A DNA stretch of 64,000 nt from an uncultured Flavobacterium sp. (GTDB lineage Bacteria; Bacteroidota; Bacteroidia; Flavobacteriales; Flavobacteriaceae). Below, piece after piece: positions 25,414 to 34,120 of this stretch; position 1 is the stretch's first letter; each line of letters opens with the position of its first letter. Where the stretch lies: assembly GCF_946481155.1 (NCBI RefSeq), contig NZ_CAMLMK010000004.1, positions 10,563 to 74,562 on the forward strand. The letters are read 5' to 3'. The position numbers and the translations under genes were made by a program. The notes under the pieces are model-generated. The model was not told the DNA's origin, did no database searches, and saw only the letters and a program-made list of their open reading frames with translations.

Positions 25414-28185
25414 TTATTGAAATAAAGTCTTGTCGAAAACCATGGCAATGGCTGCGGCATGACGTTTTTTGGAACGCACGTAACTTCCTGCTGCCGGCGC
25501 ACTGTATGCCTTCGGAGAAGCTACTCTGAATTTCACTTCATTGAAGTTCATCAGCATGTAACCATATGCACCCATATTTTTAGGTTCTTCCTGTGCCCAA
25601 ACATAGTCGTCTACATTTGGATATTTGGCGATGATCGCTTTGATTTGCTCCACCGGTAACGGGAACAATTGCTCTAAACGAACGAAAGCGATATCTGTTC
25701 TTCCATTAGCTTCTCTTTCCGCCAATAAATCGTAATAGAATTTACCGGTACAGAATACCAATGATTTCACGTCGTTAGCATTTACACCTGCATCATCAAT
25801 TACTTCTTCAAACTGCCCGTTTGCGAATTCCTCAATTGAAGAAACTGCTAATGGGTGACGCAATAAACTTTTCGGTGTGAAAACGATTAATGGCTTACGG
25901 AATTTCGTTACCATTTGTCTTCTCAACAAGTGGAAAAAGTTCGCAGGCGTTGTACAATCGGCCACATACATATTATGGTTGGCGCACAATTGTAAAAAAC
26001 GTTCCATACGTGCCGAAGAGTGTTCCGCTCCCTGGTTTTCATATCCGTGTGGCAACAACATTACGATTCCGTTCTGGTTGTTCCATTTGTCTTCCGCAGC
26101 AGAAATATATTGGTCGATCATAATTTGCGCTCCGTTTCCGAAATCTCCAAATTGTGCTTCCCAGATAGTCAAGGCATTCGGATTGGCTAAGGCGTAACCG
26201 TAATCAAATCCTAAAACACCATATTCTGATAAATGCGAGTTATAAATCGAGAAGTTTCCTTTTTTGTTTGGAATATGATTCAATAAGATTACTTCTTCCT
26301 CAGAATCCTCTACTTTCACCACGGCGTGACGGTGCGAGAATGTTCCACGTTCTACGTCCTGACCGGAGATACGAACATCGTAGCCTTCTGTCAACAACGA
26401 ACCGTACGCCAACATCTCACCCATTGCCCAGTCCAGTTTATCGGTTTCGAAGAACATTGTCTTTCTGTCGCCGATAAGCTTTGTGATTTTGCTGATGAAT
26501 TTTTTGTCGGAAGGTAATTCCGTAATCACTTTTGCGACATCCGTTAAAGTGTTTTTAGCTACTTTCGTGTCGTATTTCTTAAGCATGTCTTCAGCTTCTG
26601 CCTGCTCGAAACCTTTCCATTCATTCTGCATGAACGGCGTAATGATTGTTAAATCTCTTTTACGGGATTCTTCAAGACTTTGCTCAAGGTTTGTTTTGTA
26701 TTCTGCCTCCAATTCCGAAACATAATTCCCGTCGATAGAACCTTCTGCTTTTAATTTCTCAGCATAGATATCTCTCGCATTCTTATGCTTAGAAATTTCT
26801 TTGTATAATTTCGGCTGGGTAAAACGAGGCTCATCTCCTTCGTTATGGCCGTATTTTCTGTATCCTAATAAATCGATGAAAACGTCTGTTCCGAATTCCA
26901 TACGGTAATCCAAAGCGAACAACATGGCGTGAACCACTGCTTCCGCGTCATCAGCATTTACGTGTAAAACCGGCGATAACGTTACTTTTGCAATGTCCGT
27001 ACAATACAATGACGAACGCGCATCTAAATAATTCGTTGTAAATCCAACCTGGTTGTTCAAAACAACATGGATAGTTCCGTTGGTTTTATAACCGTCCAGT
27101 TTCGCCATCTGGATAATTTCGTAAACGATACCCTGACCTGCAACCGCAGCATCTCCGTGTACTGCGATCGGCAATACTTTTGATGGGTTTTCAGGATAAT
27201 ATTTATCTTGTTTAGCACGTGAGATTCCTTCAATAACAGCACCTACAGTTTCAAGGTGTGAAGGGTTCGGTGCTAAATTCACGTTGATTTTTTTACCGTT
27301 TTGCGTTTGTCTGTCGGCCGTTAACCCAAGGTGGTATTTTACGTCACCGTCGAACAAAGCATCATCATCGTAATCTTTCCCGTCGAATTCCGAGAAGATG
27401 TCCTGTGTCTTTTTTCCGAACACATTCGCCAACACGTTCAGACGGCCACGGTGTGCCATTCCCATCACGAACTGCTCTACGCCTCTGTCAGCAGCAGCTT
27501 CGATAAGGAAATCCAAAGCCGGGATAGCCGATTCGATTCCCTCTAATGAGAAACGTTTCTGGCCTACATATTTGGTATGAAGGAAGTTCTCGAAAGAAAC
27601 TGCTTCGTTTAATTTTTTAAGGATCCGTTTCTTCTGATCCGCGTCAAAATTGGGAAGGTTGTCGTTAACATCAAGTTTTCTCTGAATCCAGTCGATGGTT
27701 TTCGGATCCTTGATGTACATGTATTCGATACCTATTGACTCGCAATACACTTTGTTTAAGTGGTTCAGGATATCCTGAAGGGAACAAGGTTTTAGGTTCA
27801 CGATTTTTGCGGCATCGAAAACCGTATTTAAATCGGCACTCGTCAAGCCGAAATTTTCTATCGCCAAATCCGGGGAATAGCTTCTTCTGTCGCGTACCGG
27901 GTTGGTTTTCGTAAATAGGTGACCGCGGGTTCTGTAACCGTCGATCAGCTTTAAAACGTTAAATTCTTTTTGTAATTTTTCGGAAACCAAAGAGCAGTCT
28001 GCGCCTCCATTGGCCATATTTTCCAGTTCCTCAGCCATTCCATTGCCAAATTCATTGGCGAAATCAAAGCCTTGGAAAAAACTCCTCCAACTTGGTTCTA
28101 CGCTATCAGGATTTTGTAAATATTGATCGTATAAATCTGCAAAAAATGCAGTATGTGCTGCGTTTAAAAAGGAAAACCTATCCAT
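25414..28185 (-). CDS. sucA: 2-oxoglutarate dehydrogenase E1 component
   Basis: Thiamine-diphosphate-dependent decarboxylase of the oxoglutarate dehydrogenase complex. Length 923 residues, normal for the family. The N-terminal 40 residues hold the characteristic YLQNPDSVEPSWRSFF segment that helps attach E1 to E2. The catalytic part includes GMAHRGRLNVLANV, GDAAVAGQGIVYE and NNQVGFTTN, and the transketolase-type pyrimidine and C-terminal domains follow (VERGTFSHRHAV; LLPHGYENQGAEHSSAR). It is the first gene of sucA-sucB and is transcribed away from the divergent small secreted protein gene. Confidence 0.97.
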   Translation of the reverse strand: MDRFSFLNAAHTAFFADLYDQYLQNPDSVEPSWRSFFQGFDFANEFGNGMAEELENMANGGADCSLVSEKLQKEFNVLKLIDGYRTRGHLFTKTNPVRDRRSYSPDLAIENFGLTSADLNTVFDAAKIVNLKPCSLQDILNHLNKVYCESIGIEYMYIKDPKTIDWIQRKLDVNDNLPNFDADQKKRILKKLNEAVSFENFLHTKYVGQKRFSLEGIESAIPALDFLIEAAADRGVEQFVMGMAHRGRLNVLANVFGKKTQDIFSEFDGKDYDDDALFDGDVKYHLGLTADRQTQNGKKINVNLAPNPSHLETVGAVIEGISRAKQDKYYPENPSKVLPIAVHGDAAVAGQGIVYEIIQMAKLDGYKTNGTIHVVLNNQVGFTTNYLDARSSLYCTDIAKVTLSPVLHVNADDAEAVVHAMLFALDYRMEFGTDVFIDLLGYRKYGHNEGDEPRFTQPKLYKEISKHKNARDIYAEKLKAEGSIDGNYVSELEAEYKTNLEQSLEESRKRDLTIITPFMQNEWKGFEQAEAEDMLKKYDTKVAKNTLTDVAKVITELPSDKKFISKITKLIGDRKTMFFETDKLDWAMGEMLAYGSLLTEGYDVRISGQDVERGTFSHRHAVVKVEDSEEEVILLNHIPNKKGNFSIYNSHLSEYGVLGFDYGYALANPNALTIWEAQFGDFGNGAQIMIDQYISAAEDKWNNQNGIVMLLPHGYENQGAEHSSARMERFLQLCANHNMYVADCTTPANFFHLLRRQMVTKFRKPLIVFTPKSLLRHPLAVSSIEEFANGQFEEVIDDAGVNANDVKSLVFCTGKFYYDLLAEREANGRTDIAFVRLEQLFPLPVEQIKAIIAKYPNVDDYVWAQEEPKNMGAYGYMLMNFNEVKFRVASPKAYSAPAAGSYVRSKKRHAAAIAMVFDKTLFQ

Positions 28186-28226
28186 AATTCGGTCAAATGA
28201 CGATTTTGGGTTAAAAAATTTTATCG

Positions 28227-28234
28227 CAAAAGTA
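28227..28234 (-). promoter_or_regulatory. Putative -7 box of sucAB
   Basis: TACTTTTG on the minus strand, an exact TAnnTTTG match, 41 bases upstream of the sucA ATG, in the divergent intergenic region. Confidence 0.5.
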
Positions 28235-28293
28235 CAATTCTTTATAATAATCTTCTAATGTTTTTCATACTTTTATATCATAAATTCTTCTTA

Positions 28294-28848
28294 ATGACGA
28301 AGTTCAAAATAAATATATCCAGTTATTTAACAATCCTTTTAAGTTCTTTACTTTTTTTAACAGGATGTCCCTCATTAAAAGCACAGGATACTATTGTTTC
28401 CCATCAAAAAAGCGATTTTTGGAGGAATGTTCAGTTCGGTGGCGGACTAGGATTGAGCGTAGGCAATAACTATACCGACATCATGGTTGCGCCCAGCGGA
28501 ATTTACAATCTAAATGAGTATGTTTCAGTAGGTTTGGGTATGCAGTATGCTTTTGTCAAACAGAAAGATCTATTCCAGTCACATATCTACGGCCCCAGTC
28601 TTATTGGCCTGTTTAATCCAATCCCGGAAGCACAACTTTCCGTGGAATTGGAGGAGCTTCGGGTTAACAATACCTACACTCAATTTTCCCCCGACATAAA
28701 AGACAATTTCTGGAACACTTCCCTGTTTCTTGGAGCAGGTTATCGGGCCCAAAATGTTACGATTGGTATCCGATATAATATTCTGTACCGGGAAGCTAAT
28801 AATGTTTACAACCAGGCGTGGCTTCCTTTTGTGAGGGTTTATTTTTAA
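28294..28848 (+). CDS. Small exported beta-rich protein beside sucA
   Basis: A 184-residue protein with an N-terminal export signal (about 1-30). The sequence LFLTGCPSLKAQ could be read either as a lipobox (Cys near residue 27) or as an ordinary signal peptide cleaved after KAQ. The mature part alternates aromatic and glycine strands (GGGLGLSVGNNYTDI, SVGLGMQYAF, LFLGAGYR, VTIGIRYNILY), ends with a phenylalanine and looks like a small outer-membrane barrel. Homologues beside sucA in flavobacteria are sometimes labelled alpha-ketoglutarate decarboxylase, apparently by proximity; nothing in the sequence supports such an activity. The ATG at 28294 is preferred to an upstream one because it gives a proper signal. 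Its stop overlaps the next ATG. Confidence 0.7.
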   Translation: MTKFKINISSYLTILLSSLLFLTGCPSLKAQDTIVSHQKSDFWRNVQFGGGLGLSVGNNYTDIMVAPSGIYNLNEYVSVGLGMQYAFVKQKDLFQSHIYGPSLIGLFNPIPEAQLSVELEELRVNNTYTQFSPDIKDNFWNTSLFLGAGYRAQNVTIGIRYNILYREANNVYNQAWLPFVRVYF

Positions 28849-29504
28849 TGATATTTATGAAGCTAAAACACCTATTCTTTGCGGCTTTTTTACTGGTTCT
28901 TAGGGCATCCTCAAGTCATGCGCAGGAAACCCTGCTAATTGAAATTTATGGTGATCTGGACAAGGATGGCATTGCTGAAAAAATATCTGTACAGGAATTA
29001 AGCGAAGAAGGAGAAGACGGTAAAATCCGATTGCTTCAGATCTTCAAAAAAATCAATAATCACTGGAAAATAATAGCTACCTCTAAAACCGCTATTCTTG
29101 GAAGTGAAGGCGGCGGTATGATGGGCGATCCTTTTTTTGACGAACTGATATCCATAAAAAATGGAGTCATCACCATTGAGCATACGGGAGGCTCCAGCTG
29201 GAAATGGAGCACTACCCACAAATACCGTTTTCAAAACAAGAATTTCGAACTAATCGGCTACGCAACGCATTATGGCAAATTATGCGAATATTGGGCTGAA
29301 TTTGATTACAACCTATCCACGGGAAAGATAAAGTATAAAAAAGAACACGAGATCTGCGATCAGCAAACCGGCGAATCGACTATCACAAAAACTGAGAAAG
29401 AGATATTTGTCAAGAAATTGAAAAAACTGCCCAATTTGCAGGATATCAATGTGCGGGAAATAAAAATCATCTCCCCAAAATACAAAGAGGAACTTACTTT
29501 TTAA
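28848..29504 (+). CDS. Secreted protein of unknown function
   Basis: Not recognised. 218 residues, with a signal peptide (cleavage near SSHAQ, about residue 25) and no membrane segment afterwards. The mature protein starts with ETLLIEIYGDLDKDGIAEKISV, whose DLDKDGIAE resembles the calcium-loop-like motif of FG-GAP/VCBS-type repeats, and continues with a lysine-rich C-terminus. The start overlaps the preceding stop (TAATG), so the two small exported proteins are likely translated together; an ATG at 28857 is an alternative. The last 4 bases overlap the convergent gene. Confidence 0.65.
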   Translation: MIFMKLKHLFFAAFLLVLRASSSHAQETLLIEIYGDLDKDGIAEKISVQELSEEGEDGKIRLLQIFKKINNHWKIIATSKTAILGSEGGGMMGDPFFDELISIKNGVITIEHTGGSSWKWSTTHKYRFQNKNFELIGYATHYGKLCEYWAEFDYNLSTGKIKYKKEHEICDQQTGESTITKTEKEIFVKKLKKLPNLQDINVREIKIISPKYKEELTF

Positions 29505-29854
29505 AGCCGGTTCCGGAACCAGACTTTCTGCCATTCCCTTTTTAAAATCAGGAAAGCAACCTGTTCGGCAAGTTCGGAGATATCGGAGCCATCGAGCTTT
29601 TTGATCTGGTCTTCGGGAACATCAATAATGTAAAGCAAGTTTAAATACTCCGCGAATTTGAACTGAATAAGTCGGTAGATCTTATCGTGCAGCTGTAGTT
29701 TCAGGTCAATCGGGGTGATCGAAAGAGGAAAATCCACGCCTTCATTGGCCAGCAAAAAATCCTTATTAATCTGCTCTACTAATTTGAGGTACAGTTCTTC
29801 TTTCTGCGCTTCGGAAAGCAGTAAATCAGTGCTCTGTGGGACGATGTACATCAT
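29501..29854 (-). CDS. Conserved-looking small protein after the polyprenyl synthetase, unknown function
   Basis: Not recognised. The 117-residue protein is hydrophilic, leucine-rich and predicted mainly helical, with no signal peptide, membrane segment or cysteine motif. Its start overlaps the stop of the polyprenyl synthetase gene in an ATGA arrangement, a strong sign of translational coupling, so a role linked to isoprenoid synthesis is possible but only inferred from position. A second ATG follows immediately at 29851. Its 3' end overlaps the convergent secreted-protein gene by 4 bases. Confidence 0.7.
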   Translation of the reverse strand: MMYIVPQSTDLLLSEAQKEELYLKLVEQINKDFLLANEGVDFPLSITPIDLKLQLHDKIYRLIQFKFAEYLNLLYIIDVPEDQIKKLDGSDISELAEQVAFLILKREWQKVWFRNRL

Positions 29855-30825
29855 ACGTTTCTCATCATTAAATTTTCGCCAAAGGTTTTCAGGATTTCTT
29901 TTTTCTCCGGCCCGATATCCATTTTTTCCAGCGTGGCAAAAGCCTTAAAAGTATACTCTTTAATTGCTTCCTGTGTAGCTTCACTGGCCGTTGTCTGATC
30001 AAATATAGTTTTCACCGAAGTGATCTTATCCGTATTATCGTTTGGCTGAATCGAGAATAAATGCAGCAATTGCTCTTTTTCTTCCTCTTTGGCAAATTCG
30101 ATCGCTTTCAGGTACAAATAGGTCTTCTTGTTCTCGATGATATCGCCGCCCACCTGCTTCCCGAAGGTTAATGGATCTCCAAACGCATCCAGAAAATCGT
30201 CCTGCAGTTGGAAAGCAATGCCGAGATTCAATCCAAAATCATAAATCAGGTTTGCATTTTCTTCCGAAGTTTCGGCTACTATCGCTCCCATTTTCATTGC
30301 TGCACCCACTAAAACCGCTGTTTTATACTCGATCATTTTCAGGTATTCCGGAATGGTTACATCGTCACGGCTTTCAAAATCCACGTCCCATTGTTGTCCT
30401 TCGCAGACTTCCAATGCCGTTTTACTGAACAATTTCGCCAAATCCCTGAAGATTTTAGGTTCGTATTGCTCAAAATATTGGTACGCCAAAATCAGCATCG
30501 CATCTCCCGAAAGAATTCCCGTATTGATATTCCATTTTTCGTGAACGGTTTCGTTTCCGCGGCGTAATGGCGCATCGTCCATAATATCGTCATGGATAAG
30601 CGAGAAATTATGAAAAACTTCCACGGCGGTTGCGGCGGCCAAGGCTTTCTTATAATCGGCATTAAACGTTTCGGCGGCCATTAAGGTCAGCACCGGACGC
30701 ATTCTCTTCCCGCCCAACGACAAAATATATTGAATGGGTTCGTATAAATTTTTTGGTTCCCTGTCGATGGAAATACTTGAAAAATGCTCGGCAACAAACG
30801 CCTGGTATTCAGAAATGGAATGCAT
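29851..30825 (-). CDS. Polyprenyl diphosphate synthase family protein
   Basis: A 324-residue trans-isoprenyl diphosphate synthase. The first aspartate-rich motif is LIHDDIMDDAPLRRG (DDxxD without the two-residue insert of short-chain bacterial FPP synthases such as IspA), and the second is FQLQDDFLDAFGD. The diphosphate-binding GGKRMRPVL block is near residue 33. The product chain length cannot be fixed by eye: farnesyl, geranylgeranyl or a longer quinone side chain are all possible. It probably supplies precursors for menaquinone, undecaprenyl or carotenoid synthesis. Followed by a coupled small gene. Confidence 0.9.
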   Translation of the reverse strand: MHSISEYQAFVAEHFSSISIDREPKNLYEPIQYILSLGGKRMRPVLTLMAAETFNADYKKALAAATAVEVFHNFSLIHDDIMDDAPLRRGNETVHEKWNINTGILSGDAMLILAYQYFEQYEPKIFRDLAKLFSKTALEVCEGQQWDVDFESRDDVTIPEYLKMIEYKTAVLVGAAMKMGAIVAETSEENANLIYDFGLNLGIAFQLQDDFLDAFGDPLTFGKQVGGDIIENKKTYLYLKAIEFAKEEEKEQLLHLFSIQPNDNTDKITSVKTIFDQTTASEATQEAIKEYTFKAFATLEKMDIGPEKKEILKTFGENLMMRNV

Positions 30826-30905
30826 GCAACTAATTTTTTGCTAAAGTACTTCAATTTACACAGTTTTTCAAACTATTACTAAATGTTAATTTTATCTTAA
30901 AAACT

Positions 30906-30935
30906 AGGAAACTTTTTTAGTGTTTAAAGTTTCCT
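30906..30935. promoter_or_regulatory. Palindromic operator copy 1 (in front of MBL-fold gene)
   Basis: A 30-base palindrome with half-sites AGGAAACTTT and AAAGTTTCCT separated by 10 bases. It ends 3 bases before the -7 box and covers the -33 position. A second copy with 27 of 30 identical bases lies at 32128-32157 with the same distance to its -7 box. Best explained as an operator for the TetR protein encoded at 32194. Confidence 0.8.
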
Positions 30936-30938
30936 TTC

Positions 30939-30946
30939 TACATTTG
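30939..30946 (+). promoter_or_regulatory. -7 box of the MBL-fold gene
   Basis: TACATTTG, an exact TAnnTTTG match. The -33 position (TTAG at 30917-30920, 18-base spacing) falls inside the palindrome, so a bound repressor would block polymerase. Confidence 0.65.
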
Positions 30947-30969
30947 CATAGAAATTAAAGGTTAAAAAA

Positions 30970-32064
30970 ATGATTACAGCACTTATAATACTAGCATTCG
31001 CATTTCTTTCCATAGCTTTATTTCTACAGCGACCTCAATTTGGACAAACCCCAAAAGGGGAACGATTGGAAAGAATCAAAACTTCTGTTAACTATGCCAA
31101 CGGAACATTTCAAAATCAAAGCCCTACGCCCGATTTAACAGAAGGCGCCACTTTCTTTTCAGTGATGAATGCATTTTTATTTACTAAAAAAGAACGCAAC
31201 AAACCTTCCGGAGCTATTCCTTCAATAAAAACAGACTTGCATAACTTAAATCCAGAACAAGACATGTTGGTTTGGTTCGGGCATTCCTCCTATTTTCTCC
31301 AGATTGATGGGAAGAAAATTTTAGTCGATCCTGTTTTAAGTGGCTCTGCATCACCAGTTTCCTTTACAACAAAAGCATTTAAAGGAACTGATCTATATGC
31401 TGCCGAGGATATTCCGGAAATTGATTACCTGCTTATTACCCACGATCATTGGGATCATCTTGATTACAAAACAATCAGAAAACTAAAACCAAGAATCGAA
31501 AAAGTGATCTGTGGCTTAGGAACCGGGGCTCATTTAGAGCATTGGGGCTTTTCACCGGAGCAAATTATTGAGAAAGACTGGAACGAAAAGATTTTTCTCG
31601 ACATTGGCTTTTCCATTACCACCGTTCCCGCACGACATTTTTCGGGACGCGGATTAAAACGCAACAAGTCGCTTTGGATGTCGTATGCCCTGGAAACCCC
31701 TTCAATGAAAATCTACATTGGCGGTGACAGCGGTTATGATAACCATTTTGCAAAAGCCGGGGAAGATCTTGGGCCTTTCGATTTGGCTATTCTGGAAAAC
31801 GGCCAATACGACAAAAGCTGGAAACATATTCACATGATGCCTGAGGAAGTGCTTCAGGCTGCGGAAGACTTAAATGCGAAAAAATTATTCCCTGTCCACT
31901 CCGGAAAATTTGCCTTAGCACTTCACGATTGGGATGAGCCGTTGTCAAAAATTAGTGCATTGAGCAAAGAAACCGACCTTCCGCTACTGACGCCCCGCAT
32001 TGGTGAAATTGTTCAGCTGAAACAAGACCAAAAATTTACAAAATGGTGGTCTTACGCTAACTAA
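30970..32064 (+). CDS. Membrane-anchored MBL-fold metal-dependent hydrolase (UlaG/NAPE-PLD-like)
   Basis: A 364-residue metallo-beta-lactamase-fold hydrolase. The N-terminal 20 residues form a hydrophobic anchor (ITALIILAFAFLSIALFL), so the enzyme is probably membrane-bound and facing the periplasm, or a lipid-embedded surface. Metal ligands are H158-D-H-W-D-H163 in the HxHxDH motif, with later ligands in RHFSGRGL, GGDSGYDNHF and the C-terminal HSGKFALALHDW block. The layout is that of the group containing UlaG and NAPE-hydrolysing phospholipase D, so a phosphodiester or lipid substrate is plausible. It shares a palindromic operator with the TetR-efflux operon 1.2 kb downstream, suggesting coregulation. 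A weak AT-rich hairpin follows the gene. Confidence 0.85.
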   Translation: MITALIILAFAFLSIALFLQRPQFGQTPKGERLERIKTSVNYANGTFQNQSPTPDLTEGATFFSVMNAFLFTKKERNKPSGAIPSIKTDLHNLNPEQDMLVWFGHSSYFLQIDGKKILVDPVLSGSASPVSFTTKAFKGTDLYAAEDIPEIDYLLITHDHWDHLDYKTIRKLKPRIEKVICGLGTGAHLEHWGFSPEQIIEKDWNEKIFLDIGFSITTVPARHFSGRGLKRNKSLWMSYALETPSMKIYIGGDSGYDNHFAKAGEDLGPFDLAILENGQYDKSWKHIHMMPEEVLQAAEDLNAKKLFPVHSGKFALALHDWDEPLSKISALSKETDLPLLTPRIGEIVQLKQDQKFTKWWSYAN

Positions 32065-32127
32065 ATCAAAACAAATTGTTACAAAATTGTAAGTTTTTAC
32101 CTAAATGTTAAATAAATGTGAAAACAA

Positions 32128-32157
32128 AGGAAACTATTTTTGTGTTAAAAGTTTCCT
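32128..32157. promoter_or_regulatory. Palindromic operator copy 2 (in front of tetR-efflux operon)
   Basis: A 30-base palindrome with outer half-sites AGGAAACT and AGTTTCCT, 27 of 30 bases identical to copy 1. It covers the -33 box TTTG (32139-32142) and ends 3 bases before the -7 box. The position is that of an autoregulatory site of the TetR gene that follows. Confidence 0.82.
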
Positions 32158-32160
32158 CTA

Positions 32161-32168
32161 TAAATTTG
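32161..32168 (+). promoter_or_regulatory. -7 box of the tetR-efflux operon
   Basis: TAAATTTG, an exact TAnnTTTG match, 18 bases after TTTG at 32139-32142, which lies inside the operator palindrome. The tetR ATG follows 25 bases later. Confidence 0.7.
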
Positions 32169-32193
32169 CGTACTTAAAGCCCGACAAAATACA

Positions 32194-32790
32194 ATGAAAG
32201 AGAAAATAATCCGCAAAGCCAGCGACATGTTTTTAAAACTCGGTTTTAAAAGCGTGACCATGGACGATATTGCCGGCGAGATGTGTATCTCAAAGAAAAC
32301 CATCTACAAATATTTCTGCAATAAGGAAATCCTGATTGAGGAAACCACTGCAAAAATCCACACTGATGTTCATGAAAAAATAGACGTCATTGTTGCCGAA
32401 AACTACAATGCGATTGAAGAAAATTTTGAAATCCGAAAGATGTTCAAGGAATTATTTAAATACTATGATACTTCTCCGCTCTATCAGCTAAAAAAACATT
32501 ATCCCGCCATTTACGAAAAGATTATCAGCGAAGAAGTCCGCGCCTGTGATGTGTATTTTGAACAAAATATCCTTAAGGGAATTCAGGAAGGAATGTACCG
32601 GAAAGATCTTGATGTCAAAACAGCAGTGCAGTTTTATTACACGTTGATTTTCAGCATAAACGAAAATACCATGTCTGAAAAAGAAGCGCAGGAACTGGAA
32701 CTGCACGCCTTAGAATACCATACCAGAGCCATTGCCACGCCAAAAGGCATCATCGAACTAGAGAAACAATTATCAACCCACAATATATAA
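32194..32790 (+). CDS. TetR/AcrR-family transcriptional regulator
   Basis: A 198-residue repressor-type protein. The N-terminal helix-turn-helix (about residues 1-50) is typical: MDDIAGEMCISKKTIYKYF. The C-terminal ligand-binding part is all-helical and not assignable to a ligand. The gene starts 25 bases after a promoter that is overlapped by a 30-base palindrome, and is followed 3 bases later by a tolC-like gene, so it probably represses itself, the efflux operon and the upstream MBL-fold hydrolase. Confidence 0.93.
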   Translation: MKEKIIRKASDMFLKLGFKSVTMDDIAGEMCISKKTIYKYFCNKEILIEETTAKIHTDVHEKIDVIVAENYNAIEENFEIRKMFKELFKYYDTSPLYQLKKHYPAIYEKIISEEVRACDVYFEQNILKGIQEGMYRKDLDVKTAVQFYYTLIFSINENTMSEKEAQELELHALEYHTRAIATPKGIIELEKQLSTHNI

Positions 32791-32793
32791 TCC

Positions 32794-34113
32794 ATGAGAA
32801 ATGCCTTTATCATACTGTTGCTGATCGGGTTTTTACCCAAGATCGAAGCGCAGGAAAAAACACAAAACTTTACGCTGCAGCAGGCCATTGAGCACGCTGT
32901 TCAAAACAATTACACCTCCATAAATGCCGGACGTGATATTGAAGCAGCCAAGAAGAAAAAATGGGAAACCACAACTATTGGCTTGCCGCAAATTGACGGC
33001 ACTGTGAGTTACCTGAATAATTTCAAAATTGCAACCAACCAGATTATTATCGACGGGCAACCGGTAACGTTACAGTTTGGTAATTACAATACGATGGACG
33101 CCGGTGTGAAACTTAGCCAGTTGATTTTCAATGGTTCTTATCTTGTAGGATTGGAATCGGCAAAAACCTACCTGAAGATTTCGGAAAACGCGAAACTGAA
33201 GACCAATCAGGAAGTTAAGGAAATTACCATACAATCTTATGGCAACGTACTTTTAGCCGAAGAAACCATCAAGATCCTTGAAAAGAACAAAGGCATTCTG
33301 GAAAAAACCACCAACGATACCCAACAGATTTTCAAAAACGGACTGATTGAAGAGGAAAATGTTGAACAATTGCAGATTACGTTAGCTTCGGTAAACAGTT
33401 CCTTGGATTATGCCAAACGAATGAAAACCATTGCGACCAATATGTTAAAACTGGTAATGGGAATCCCTTTGGAACAGGAAATCATCCTAACGGAAAAACT
33501 GGATACGCTAACGGAACAAAATATTGATTTGGCACTTTTGCAGCGTCAGTTTGATGTAAAAAACAACATCGATTATCAGATTGGCGAAAATGTAACGGAA
33601 TCAAAACGCTTGTTAGTAAAATATGAGAAAAGCAAAGCATTGCCTTCTTTAGGAGCTAATGTAAACTTTGGCTACAACACTTTTGGCAACCGCTTTACCA
33701 TGTTCGATTCCGATCAGCAATGGTATAATTATTCCAATCTGGGTGTCGCTTTAAACATTCCGATTTTCAGTTCTTTAGGAAGAAGTTCGAGAACACAGCA
33801 AGCCAAAATCGCTTATGACCAAGCCAAAACCAACTTAACCGAAACCGAGCAAAAGCTTCAATTAGAGTACCAGAAAGCGAAAAGCGATTATGAGTACAGC
33901 ATCGAGCAGCTGGCTACATCCAAAAATACCCTGCGATTAGCGGAACGTATCGAAGGCAAGCAACAGGTCAAATTCAAGGAAGGACTTTCCACGAGTTTCG
34001 ATTTTACTGAAGCGCAACGCCAATTATATACCGCACAGCAAAGTTATCTGGAAGCGATGATTAATGTCATCAACAAAAAAGCCTTATTAGAAAAAATCAG
34101 CAACAATCAATAA
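32794..34113 (+). CDS. TolC-family outer-membrane efflux protein
   Basis: A 439-residue outer-membrane channel protein. It has a signal peptide (cleavage after KIEAQ, near residue 20) and long helical hairpins typical of the TolC tunnel, with the two OEP repeats (about 25-210 and 235-430). It is the second gene of the tetR-efflux operon, 3 bases after tetR and 7 bases before the adaptor gene. It forms the exit duct for the RND pump encoded downstream. Confidence 0.93.
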   Translation: MRNAFIILLLIGFLPKIEAQEKTQNFTLQQAIEHAVQNNYTSINAGRDIEAAKKKKWETTTIGLPQIDGTVSYLNNFKIATNQIIIDGQPVTLQFGNYNTMDAGVKLSQLIFNGSYLVGLESAKTYLKISENAKLKTNQEVKEITIQSYGNVLLAEETIKILEKNKGILEKTTNDTQQIFKNGLIEEENVEQLQITLASVNSSLDYAKRMKTIATNMLKLVMGIPLEQEIILTEKLDTLTEQNIDLALLQRQFDVKNNIDYQIGENVTESKRLLVKYEKSKALPSLGANVNFGYNTFGNRFTMFDSDQQWYNYSNLGVALNIPIFSSLGRSSRTQQAKIAYDQAKTNLTETEQKLQLEYQKAKSDYEYSIEQLATSKNTLRLAERIEGKQQVKFKEGLSTSFDFTEAQRQLYTAQQSYLEAMINVINKKALLEKISNNQ

Positions 34114-34120
34114 CAACAGT

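Noticed and set aside
28294..28848. Alpha-ketoglutarate decarboxylase label for the small gene beside sucA
   Set aside because: The sequence is a small exported, probably barrel-forming protein with no thiamine-binding or decarboxylase motif; the label seems to come from its neighbour.
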